Below, piece by piece: positions 1 through 5,131 of a stretch of 5,131 bases of DNA. Source of the DNA: Bacillota bacterium (GTDB taxonomy: Bacteria; Bacillota; Clostridia; Lachnospirales; Lachnospiraceae); assembly GCA_023435505.1 (NCBI GenBank), contig JAEYRR010000132.1:1-5131 (forward strand). The letters are read 5' to 3'. The notes under the pieces were generated by a model. It searched no databases, was not told where the DNA came from, and saw only the letters and a program-made list of their open reading frames with translations. The position numbers were made by a program, and so were the translations under genes. How positions within the stretch are numbered: the stretch's first letter is position 1; each line of letters begins with the position of its first letter.

Positions 1-1511
1 TTCGTGATACGGCTTACCTTAACACCTTGTTCAGGCTGAAGTTCATATCTAGTTACTGCCGGTCCACAGCTAACGTTAGTAATAGTAACCCTTACTCCAA
101 AGCTTTCCAAAGTAGACTGCAGCTTCAACGCTGTTTCCTTCAGTTCACGATCGGATACCCCTTTATTACCACCCTTTGGTCTTGTCAAAAGATTAATAGG
201 TGGAAATACATATTCTTTTTTTGCATGCTCTTTTTCAATGTGAATATCCAGTGTTTCCATTTCCCCTACATGAGTAGATTGTTTTTCTTTATAATCCTTG
301 CCCACGGAAGGGATAACAGCTTCATTGGTACCTGAATGAGAAGTTCTTACCGATTCCAATTCAGCGTCTTCGTGTGTTTGCTTACTCGTCATAGAATTGT
401 CTATAGGAAATGAGTTCGCAAGTGGATCGTCAAACAGACTAGAAACACCTGACTGGCTCCTTAAATCATCAAACTCCACTACTTCGTCAAATCCAGACAG
501 GGAATTCTCCTCTTCACTTAAAGAATGATTGGAGAATTTATTACGTAATTCGGATTCATACACTTCTTCCTCTTTCGAAAATGGTACTTCAGCACTAGCC
601 TCTGATGGCTGAGCCCGTTGTATAAGAAAGTCAGGAATATTACTTTTATTATTTTCTTCTGCCGCTTTAGCCGCTCTCTTCTCCGCTCTGGTTACCTTAG
701 CTTCCCGTTGAAAAGTATATGTTTTTGCCTTTCTTCTTGGATACATTCCATCATTTAAAACAGATGATTCTGAATCTTTGCCATAAGTATCATAGTCATT
801 CTCTTCGTATTCAGCTTCTTCTCTTCGTCTCTCCATCATTTCCTGAATACGGTTGTGACTACTCCTTCCGATAGAAGTAAATAAGTAAAATTCTGTGATA
901 AACATCGATAAAATAATTAAGGCCGCTATAATAACTACATAAGCCCCAATAATTCCAACAAAATGACACAGTGAAGTACTGATTGCACTTCCTAAGATTC
1001 CTCCACCACTCTTGGTCTTTGCGCAAACTTTATATGCTTCCAGTATTTTAGCTATCTTAGTTTGAGGTTCTGCAATTAATTGCAATAGTCCACATAGTAC
1101 AACAAAAATACTTACACCACTTATTATTTTTCTCCTTGCTATTTTATTCCCACGGTTGGATATGCCAAAGGCGACACAGAAAAACAAGACTAATGGAAAT
1201 AAATATGCTAAAAACCCCATTAATCCAAAGGTGACGCTATTAATGGTATCACTTAAGGAGCCACCTAAATTAAGATTGCTGAGAAACAGTAATATTGATA
1301 TAACCGCAGTAACGATTAGCATTATTTCATCAACAAATGGATTAGGTTGCTTTCTCTTACCTGACTTTCCTGATGATTGTCGGACTTGTCTGGAAGAATT
1401 TGATGATTTAGCTGACGCAGTTGCTCTGGACGTTGCTGTGCTCTTAGATTTGGCACCAGATGAACTGCGACTTGGGCTCTTCTTTTTTTGACTGGCATTA
1501 CTCTGAGCCAT
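1..1511 (-). CDS. ftsK: FtsK/SpoIIIE-family DNA translocase, N-terminal part (3' end outside window)
   Basis: The gene encodes a septum-anchored DNA pump; family members use ATP to move chromosomal DNA through the division or sporulation septum. The reading frame is open from ATG 1511 to the left edge (503 full codons, no stop). Residues 1-57 form a Ser/Lys/Ala-rich, basic cytoplasmic tail. Four hydrophobic segments follow at about 62-79, 92-117, 128-147 and 183-205, the usual FtsK membrane domain. Residues ~220-433 are a hydrophilic, Glu/Ser-rich linker without recognisable domains. From ~434 the motor's alpha subdomain begins with the family hallmarks VFPPINLL (435-442) and TRYELQPEQGVKVSRI (to 502). 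The Walker A and B motifs and the DNA-reading gamma domain would lie beyond the edge and cannot be checked. The start is supported by AAGGAGGG (1526-1519) 7 nt upstream. The gene follows the tepA-like gene and has its own promoter. Whether it serves vegetative division (FtsK/SftA) or sporulation (SpoIIIE) cannot be decided here, but four membrane segments and tepA linkage favour SpoIIIE-type. Confidence 0.95.
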   Translation of the reverse strand, partial: MAQSNASQKKKSPSRSSSGAKSKSTATSRATASAKSSNSSRQVRQSSGKSGKRKQPNPFVDEIMLIVTAVISILLFLSNLNLGGSLSDTINSVTFGLMGFLAYLFPLVLFFCVAFGISNRGNKIARRKIISGVSIFVVLCGLLQLIAEPQTKIAKILEAYKVCAKTKSGGGILGSAISTSLCHFVGIIGAYVVIIAALIILSMFITEFYLFTSIGRSSHNRIQEMMERRREEAEYEENDYDTYGKDSESSVLNDGMYPRRKAKTYTFQREAKVTRAEKRAAKAAEENNKSNIPDFLIQRAQPSEASAEVPFSKEEEVYESELRNKFSNHSLSEEENSLSGFDEVVEFDDLRSQSGVSSLFDDPLANSFPIDNSMTSKQTHEDAELESVRTSHSGTNEAVIPSVGKDYKEKQSTHVGEMETLDIHIEKEHAKKEYVFPPINLLTRPKGGNKGVSDRELKETALKLQSTLESFGVRVTITNVSCGPAVTRYELQPEQGVKVSRIT

Positions 1512-1518
1512 CCGATAA

Positions 1519-1526
1519 CCCTCCTT
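1519..1526 (-). promoter_or_regulatory. Shine-Dalgarno site of ftsK
   Basis: The minus strand reads AAGGAGGG, a near-perfect match to the anti-Shine-Dalgarno sequence, 7 nt before ATG 1511. It fixes the ftsK start. It lies outside the palindrome at 1537-1577, so that hairpin would not directly hide it. Confidence 0.85.
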
Positions 1527-1536
1527 AACGAAATAC

Positions 1537-1577
1537 AAATAGATTCATATGGATTTAAATCCATTATGAATCTATTT
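1537..1577. repeat. 41-bp near-perfect palindrome at the ftsK transcription start
   Basis: Outer arms AAATAGATTCAT (1537-1548) and ATGAATCTATTT (1566-1577) are exact reverse complements. They enclose the perfect 16-bp palindrome ATGGATTTAAATCCAT (1549-1564), with one unpaired base at 1565. In RNA this gives about 18 base pairs with a 4-nt TTAA loop and a single bulge. It begins 1 bp downstream of the ftsK -10 box (1584-1579), so the predicted transcription start (~1572) falls inside the outer arm. It could be a repressor operator or a hairpin at the 5' end of the ftsK mRNA. It is not a convincing terminator for the upstream gene, because no T-run follows it on the minus strand. Confidence 0.8.
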
Positions 1578-1578
1578 T

Positions 1579-1607
1579 ATTATACCTTTTATTTTTTTAG
1601 TATGCAA
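1579..1607 (-). promoter_or_regulatory. Predicted sigma-A-type promoter of ftsK
   Basis: The minus strand carries a perfect -10 hexamer TATAAT (1584-1579). A weak -35 candidate TTGCAT (1607-1602) lies 17 bp upstream, with an A-rich spacer. The start point would be near 1572, giving a leader of roughly 60 nt before the ftsK ATG. The -10 and spacing are good; the -35 matches only the TTG half. Confidence 0.6.
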
Positions 1608-1626
1608 CAGTTTAAAGGGAGGTTTT

Positions 1627-1640
1627 CGAACGTTCTTTCG
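1627..1640. promoter_or_regulatory. Candidate LexA/DinR (SOS) box upstream of ftsK
   Basis: The minus strand reads CGAAAGAACGTTCG. The symmetric Gram-positive SOS box is CGAAC-N4-GTTCG, and this site matches 9 of its 10 fixed bases (A in place of the first half-site C). It sits just after the stop of the tepA-like gene and about 20 bp upstream of the ftsK -35 box. LexA sites more often overlap the promoter, and the match was found by eye, so this is tentative. Confidence 0.35.
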
Positions 1641-1644
1641 ATAT

Positions 1645-2460
1645 TTATCTTCTTTTCTTGTCCTCTTCAATCATTTCATTTAGCTTAATTAACGCTTTAT
1701 CGATTCCTCCTACTTCGTCAATAATACCATGTTGCACTGCATCATTTCCGATTAGAATAGAACCGACATCTTTTACAAGCTGCTTTGTGTTAAGCATCAG
1801 CTTTTTGACTTCCTCGTATTCGATTTTGGAATGGTTCACTATAAATGATAAAATTCTATCCTGAATTTTCTCAATATATTCATAAGTCTGCGTCACACCA
1901 ATGACTGTACCATTCATTCTTACCGGATGGACGATCATAGTTGCCGTTGGTACAATAAAGCTGTATTGTGTGGAGACTGCTAGGGGAACACCTATGGAAT
2001 GACTGCCTCCAAGCACAAGTGAAACCGTAGGTTTACTAAGGGATGCTATCATCTCTGCAATAGCTAGTCCTGCCTCTACATCGCCTCCTACTGTATTTAA
2101 CAGCAATAATAAACCATCTATTTCATCACTATCTTCAATGGATGCTAATTGTGGAAGAACATGCTCGTATTTCGTCGTCTTATTCTGTTGTGGCAAGCAT
2201 TCGTGACCTTCTATTTCTCCAATGATGGTAAGTAGATGAATCTTAAACTTATTGCTATTTTTATCTAAAGTGGTCTGTCCGATATCGTTAATTCTTTCAT
2301 CTTTTACCTTCTGGCTCTCCTGTTTGTTTTTATCACCTTCTGGAGAAAGTTTTTGAAGAGGATCTTTATAAATACCGGAGTCTGGCATTTTCTTTGCTTC
2401 CTTATTTTTATCAGATCCCCCTTTCTTCGCATCTAATTCCTGTTCATCAAATAAATTCAT
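1645..2460 (-). CDS. tepA: ClpP-fold serine protease, TepA (YmfB) type
   Basis: This is a ClpP/crotonase-fold serine peptidase of 271 residues, close in sequence style to B. subtilis TepA, which has been linked to protein export and signal-peptide clearance. Residues 1-70 are a Lys/Asp/Glu-rich, probably disordered tail with no signal peptide or membrane segment. The protease core runs from about 72 to 262. Visible motifs are LLNTVGGDVEAGLAIAEMI (120-138, substrate/oxyanion region), GGSHSIGVP with the presumed nucleophile Ser155, and IVHPVRMNG with His178. Asp231 in VKDVG aligns with the ClpP catalytic Asp, so the triad looks intact. No ATPase partner gene is present. An in-frame ATG at 2481 would add seven residues, but they are encoded by the Shine-Dalgarno region itself, so ATG 2460 is preferred. 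The gene lies upstream of ftsK as tepA does in B. subtilis, and it has its own promoter. The family is clear; the substrate and physiological role are not established by the sequence. Confidence 0.9.
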   Translation of the reverse strand: MNLFDEQELDAKKGGSDKNKEAKKMPDSGIYKDPLQKLSPEGDKNKQESQKVKDERINDIGQTTLDKNSNKFKIHLLTIIGEIEGHECLPQQNKTTKYEHVLPQLASIEDSDEIDGLLLLLNTVGGDVEAGLAIAEMIASLSKPTVSLVLGGSHSIGVPLAVSTQYSFIVPTATMIVHPVRMNGTVIGVTQTYEYIEKIQDRILSFIVNHSKIEYEEVKKLMLNTKQLVKDVGSILIGNDAVQHGIIDEVGGIDKALIKLNEMIEEDKKRR

Positions 2461-2464
2461 AATT

Positions 2465-2470
2465 CTCCTT
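2465..2470 (-). promoter_or_regulatory. Shine-Dalgarno site deciding the tepA-like start
   Basis: The minus strand reads AAGGAG followed by 4 nt (AATT) and ATG 2460. The upstream in-frame ATG at 2481 is preceded by an AT-rich stretch with no Shine-Dalgarno match. The spacing is somewhat short but much better than for the alternative. Confidence 0.7.
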
Positions 2471-2487
2471 CTCTCTTTCATAGTCGT

Positions 2488-2515
2488 AATTTAGTATGCG
2501 AAGTTGTACTAAATT
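2488..2515. repeat. 9-bp inverted repeat over the tepA-like promoter start region
   Basis: On the minus strand AATTTAGTA (2515-2507) and TACTAAATT (2496-2488) are exact reverse complements separated by 10 nt. The repeat overlaps the last bases of the -10 box and covers the expected transcription start (~2507). This is the geometry of a dimeric repressor operator. A weak leader hairpin is the alternative. No regulator can be named from the sequence. Confidence 0.5.
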
Positions 2516-2543
2516 TATACTTTACCGAATGCCTAAATGTAAA
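2514..2543 (-). promoter_or_regulatory. Predicted sigma-A-type promoter of the tepA-like gene
   Basis: The minus strand shows -35 TTTACA (2543-2538, five of six consensus bases), an 18-bp spacer and -10 TATAAA (2519-2514, five of six). It lies just beyond the metY terminator, which supports a new transcription unit starting here. The leader to ATG 2460 would be about 47 nt. Confidence 0.6.
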
Positions 2544-2550
2544 TCGTAAT

Positions 2551-2587
2551 AAAAAACTGTATTAGATATTATCTAATACAGTTTTTT
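2551..2587 (-). terminator. Intrinsic terminator of metY
   Basis: The arms at 2551-2567 and 2571-2587 are perfect 17-bp reverse complements with a 3-nt loop. The outer six pairs are A/T, so on the minus strand the stem ends in six Ts. The GC content of the stem is low (core CTGTATTAGAT). It begins 4 nt after the metY stop codon and separates metY from the downstream promoter. It is symmetric and could also act on the plus strand, but no plus-strand gene reads into it. Confidence 0.85.
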
Positions 2588-2591
2588 ACTC

Positions 2592-3866
2592 TTATATTAC
2601 TTTTAATGCCTGTTTTATATCCTCTAAAATATCGTCTATGTACTCAAGCCCAATGGACATCCTAATCATGTCAGCCCTTACTCCACATTCCTCTAGCTGT
2701 TCATCACTTAGCTGTCTGTGGGTGGTACTTGCAGGGTGAAGTACAGAAGTTCTGGCATCTGCCACATGAACAACAATCGATGCTAATTTTAAGGAGTCCA
2801 TAAACTTAGTTGCTGCTGCTCTTCCACCTTTTAAGCCAAAGCTGATAACACCACTGGTTCCATGAGGCATATATTTCTTTGCCAATTCATAATAAGGGCT
2901 ACTTTTTAAGCCAGGATAATTGACCCAAGCTACTTGCTCATTTGCTTCTAGAAACTCAGCTACTTTTAAGGCGTTCTCGCAATGCCGTTCCATTCTAAGA
3001 TGTAAAGTCTCAAGCCCAAGATTTAGCAAAAATGCATTATTAGGAGCAGGAGTCATACCCAAATCACGCATTAGCTGCACTCTGGCCTTCTGAATAAACG
3101 CACTCCGACCCATGGCCTTTGTATAGATAATTCCATGATAAGATTCATCTGGTTCATTAAAAGATGGGAATTTATCGCTGGTCCAGTCAAAATTACCACT
3201 GTCAACAATAACGCCACCTAAAGCCACAGCATGGCCATCCATATACTTAGAAGTTGAATGTACTACAATGTCTGCACCAAAATCGAAAGGCCTGCAATTG
3301 ATAGGAGTAGCAAAAGTGTTGTCGATAATCAGCGGAATCTGATTATTATGGGCAACTTGTGCAAGCATTGCAATATCTACCACAGCCAGTGCAGGATTAG
3401 CCAAAGTTTCGGCAAAAATACACTTTGTATTAGTTCTTATAAGACCTGAAAGTGCAGCTTCCGTGATATCAGGTGATACCAATTCCACCTCTATCCCAAG
3501 TCTCTTTAACGTTACAGTAAAGAGGTTAAGTGTTCCACCATAGATCGCACTAGAAGAGATCACATGGTCTCCTTCTCCACAGATATTAAGAATTGTTAGT
3601 GTTACAGCTGCCTGACCAGAGGAAGTGCACAGAGCTCCAACGCCACCTTCTAACTGTGCTATTTTTTGCTCTACACAGTCCACAGTAGGATTTGCTAATC
3701 TAGTATAAAAAAAACCATCCTCCTGTAGATCAAATAATTTCCCTACATGCTCGCTAGAATCATATTTATATGTAGTGCTCTGGAAAATGGGAAGAACTCT
3801 AGGTTCCCCATTTTTAGGCTGGTATCCACCTTGGATACATGTTGTATTAATATGATAATGATTCAT
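2592..3866 (-). CDS. metY: O-acetyl-L-homoserine sulfhydrylase (PLP enzyme)
   Basis: The cytosolic enzyme joins O-acetyl-L-homoserine and sulfide to give L-homocysteine and acetate, the direct-sulfhydrylation route to methionine. The 424 residues are full length for this group of the Cys/Met-metabolism PLP family; cystathionine gamma-synthases are shorter, near 380. Visible features are GEPRVLPIFQSTTYKYDSS near the N terminus and Tyr54/Arg56 (FYTRLANPT), which contact the cofactor phosphate of the neighbouring subunit. SSGQAA (82-87), Tyr109 (ring stacking) and Asp182 (IIDNTFATP, pyridine nitrogen) follow. Lys207 in VVHSTSKYMDGH is the Schiff-base lysine, and VLHPASTTHRQ and Arg402 (IRMSIGLE) form the substrate carboxylate site. 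All key residues are present. A GTG at 3875 is in frame, but it lies inside the Shine-Dalgarno region, so ATG 3866 is chosen. The gene starts 38 nt after the stop of the M16 peptidase gene and is probably read with it. No riboswitch fits in that gap. Confidence 0.95.
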   Translation of the reverse strand: MNHYHINTTCIQGGYQPKNGEPRVLPIFQSTTYKYDSSEHVGKLFDLQEDGFFYTRLANPTVDCVEQKIAQLEGGVGALCTSSGQAAVTLTILNICGEGDHVISSSAIYGGTLNLFTVTLKRLGIEVELVSPDITEAALSGLIRTNTKCIFAETLANPALAVVDIAMLAQVAHNNQIPLIIDNTFATPINCRPFDFGADIVVHSTSKYMDGHAVALGGVIVDSGNFDWTSDKFPSFNEPDESYHGIIYTKAMGRSAFIQKARVQLMRDLGMTPAPNNAFLLNLGLETLHLRMERHCENALKVAEFLEANEQVAWVNYPGLKSSPYYELAKKYMPHGTSGVISFGLKGGRAAATKFMDSLKLASIVVHVADARTSVLHPASTTHRQLSDEQLEECGVRADMIRMSIGLEYIDDILEDIKQALKVI

Positions 3867-3870
3867 CGAT

Positions 3871-3878
3871 TCCACCCT
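3871..3878 (-). promoter_or_regulatory. Shine-Dalgarno site deciding the metY start
   Basis: The minus strand reads AGGGTGGA, with the GGTGG part 5 nt before ATG 3866. It is a moderate match to the anti-Shine-Dalgarno sequence. It contains the in-frame GTG at 3875, which has nothing suitable upstream of it. This makes the ATG start the better choice. Confidence 0.6.
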
Positions 3879-3904
3879 ATCATAAATATAGTCAATTATT
3901 TATT

Positions 3905-5131
3905 CTATTGTATTTTATTAAGCTTCTTCCAATTTGTTTCCATATATGCCTTTTCAGATCCACCTATGTTGCCGATAAGACACATGCTAAAATGCTCTGT
4001 GGTAAAATACTTACGAATGAAGGCATTAGCCTCTTTTACTGTAATCTTATTGACCTGTTCCATAATCTGAGAGATAGACTCGATTGGTTCATGTTGCAAC
4101 AATGCTTTTCCATTGCTGTTCATTCTGTTTCGACTACTTTCATTACCGATGATAAACTCCGTATTCATCTGTTCTTTCGCCCTGCAAAGCTCTTCTTTTT
4201 GAATCCCTTCTCGCTTAAATTCCTCCATAATCTCTATAATGGTATCAAATACCCTATTGGCATTAGAGGGATTTAAAGTAACATCAATCTGGAATAATCC
4301 CGCTTTATTATAGGGACTTGCGTAGGAAAATACAGAATATGCAAGGCCTAATTCCTCTCTTACTTTTTGAAAGAGAATAGAACTGTCACTTCCTCCAAAA
4401 ATAGAATTTATAATCGACATGATATATTTATCATCCGAATTAGAGCTTACAGCATCAAAAGCCAGATTCATATGCACCTGTTCAATATCTTTGTTTCTGG
4501 TAATAAAGGTCTGATAGAACTTTGGTTCTGTAAAATCAGAAGGATTCTGAGTGTTTTCAATTCCCCCAAAATATTTCTCTAATGTGTCCATTACACTCTC
4601 TTCTTTATAGTGGCCAGCAATAGATATAACCATATTTTCAGCAACATAATACTGTTTCATAAAATCTATAATATCATTTCTCGTAAAGCTTTCTACATTT
4701 TTTTTGGTACCTGAAATGATAAAGCCAAGTGGATGCTCTTTCCAGACCTCTTTCTGCAAAAGTTCATGAACCAAGTCATCGGGGGAATCATCATACATAT
4801 CTATTTCTTCTACAATAACACCCTTTTCCTTCTCCAAGTCTTCCTCTGAAATTAGGGAGTTACAGATCATATCACTAAGCAGTTCAACTGCACTGTGTAT
4901 ATGATGATCCAGTGTAGTGATGTAGTAGGAGGTACACTCTTTACTTGTATAAGCATTTAAATTCCCTCCTAGCATAGCACAATCATCTGCCAGCTTTTTC
5001 GCACTACGATTTTTAGTACCTTTAAATAACATATGTTCAATGACGTGAGCGATACCATTGTTTTCTTCTGTTTCATTTGCAGAACCAACTCTTACCCAAA
5101 CCCCCAAAGAGACACTTCTTAAGTAATCCAT
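3905..5131 (-). CDS. mlpA: M16-family zinc peptidase, MlpA (YmxG) type, 5' end outside window
   Basis: This is a processing-peptidase-like metalloprotease of family M16 (subfamily M16B), presumably cytosolic because no signal peptide or membrane segment is visible in the part present. 408 residues lie in the window. The match to MlpA begins at the conserved YLRSVSLGVWVRVGS stretch, which in relatives sits about 20 residues after the start, so the Met at the edge (codon 5131-5129) is internal. Numbering from that Met, the inverted zinc motif HVIEH gives His29, Glu32 (catalytic) and His33, and Glu109 in GVIVEEIDMY is the third zinc ligand. The active N-terminal half is followed by the inactive half, with the conserved Arg258/Tyr265 pair in REELGLAYSVFSY. 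With ~20 missing residues the total would be near 430, normal for the family. The gene ends with TAG at 3907-3905, 38 nt before metY. In B. subtilis mlpA follows pnpA and ylxY. Natural substrates are uncertain. All catalytic residues are present. Confidence 0.93.
   Translation of the reverse strand: MDYLRSVSLGVWVRVGSANETEENNGIAHVIEHMLFKGTKNRSAKKLADDCAMLGGNLNAYTSKECTSYYITTLDHHIHSAVELLSDMICNSLISEEDLEKEKGVIVEEIDMYDDSPDDLVHELLQKEVWKEHPLGFIISGTKKNVESFTRNDIIDFMKQYYVAENMVISIAGHYKEESVMDTLEKYFGGIENTQNPSDFTEPKFYQTFITRNKDIEQVHMNLAFDAVSSNSDDKYIMSIINSIFGGSDSSILFQKVREELGLAYSVFSYASPYNKAGLFQIDVTLNPSNANRVFDTIIEIMEEFKREGIQKEELCRAKEQMNTEFIIGNESSRNRMNSNGKALLQHEPIESISQIMEQVNKITVKEANAFIRKYFTTEHFSMCLIGNIGGSEKAYMETNWKKLNKIQ

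Noticed and set aside
27..335. Plus-strand open frame of 102 codons
   Set aside because: It lies antisense to the well-supported ftsK reading frame, has no Shine-Dalgarno site, and its translation resembles no family.
1156..1491. Plus-strand open frame of 111 codons
   Set aside because: It is antisense to the ftsK membrane domain and Ser/Lys-rich tail; its composition reflects the opposite strand.
1322..1564. Minus-strand open frame of 80 codons starting inside the ftsK leader palindrome
   Set aside because: It overlaps the start of ftsK in another frame and has no Shine-Dalgarno site, whereas ftsK has a strong one and clear homology.
1537..1577. Palindrome as the tepA terminator
   Set aside because: On the minus strand it is followed by a mixed sequence rather than a T-run, and it lies downstream of a strong ftsK promoter.
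1658..1864. Plus-strand open frame of 68 codons
   Set aside because: It is antisense to the conserved C-terminal part of the ClpP-fold protease and shows no independent support.
3864..3875. GTG at 3875 as the metY start
   Set aside because: It lies within the AGGGTGGA Shine-Dalgarno region and has no ribosome site of its own; ATG 3866 fits better and gives the usual short N terminus.
3863..3883. Six-codon open frame (ATG 3883) whose TGA overlaps the metY ATG
   Set aside because: The overlap suggests translational coupling, but no Shine-Dalgarno site precedes it and such short frames are common by chance.
3867..3904. Separate promoter for metY in the mlpA-metY gap
   Set aside because: TTGACT and TATGAT hexamers exist here but are not spaced 16-18 bp from suitable partners, so no promoter can be supported.
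3747..4582. Three plus-strand open frames of 71 to 122 codons (3747-4070, 3908-4276, 4367-4582)
   Set aside because: They mirror the metY and M16 peptidase genes on the opposite strand and lack ribosome sites and homology.

Overview
The window looks like ordinary chromosomal housekeeping sequence from a low-GC, Gram-positive Firmicute, most likely a Clostridia/Lachnospiraceae-type spore former (inference). The base composition is AT-rich. The proteins resemble Bacillus/Clostridium MlpA, TepA and FtsK/SpoIIIE, and these three lie close together and in the same orientation as in Bacillus subtilis. Every supported gene is on the minus strand, so transcription runs from high to low coordinates.

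In transcription order the layout is as follows. (1) 5131-3905 is an M16 zinc peptidase of the MlpA type whose first ~20 codons lie beyond the right edge. (2) 3866-2592 is metY, O-acetylhomoserine sulfhydrylase, 38 nt behind the peptidase gene and ended by a 17-bp-stem intrinsic terminator at 2587-2551. (3) A recognisable promoter at 2543-2514 leads to a ClpP-fold serine protease of the TepA type (2460-1645). (4) A 133-bp intergenic region holds a LexA-box-like sequence, a promoter with a perfect TATAAT, and a 41-bp near-perfect palindrome. It leads into an ftsK/spoIIIE DNA translocase gene (1511 to beyond the left edge), of which the membrane domain, the linker and the start of the motor are visible.

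The genes do not form one pathway. MlpA and TepA are proteolytic enzymes, FtsK moves chromosomal DNA through the closing septum, and MetY makes homocysteine for methionine synthesis. The mlpA/tepA/ftsK proximity is a known Firmicute arrangement, and metY looks like an insertion into it. I see no mobile element, RNA gene, CRISPR array or obviously new system. The points worth a second look are regulatory: the palindrome and SOS-like box upstream of ftsK, the inverted repeat over the tepA promoter, and a metY gene with no room for a methionine riboswitch. No gene-free stretch exceeds 300 bases.
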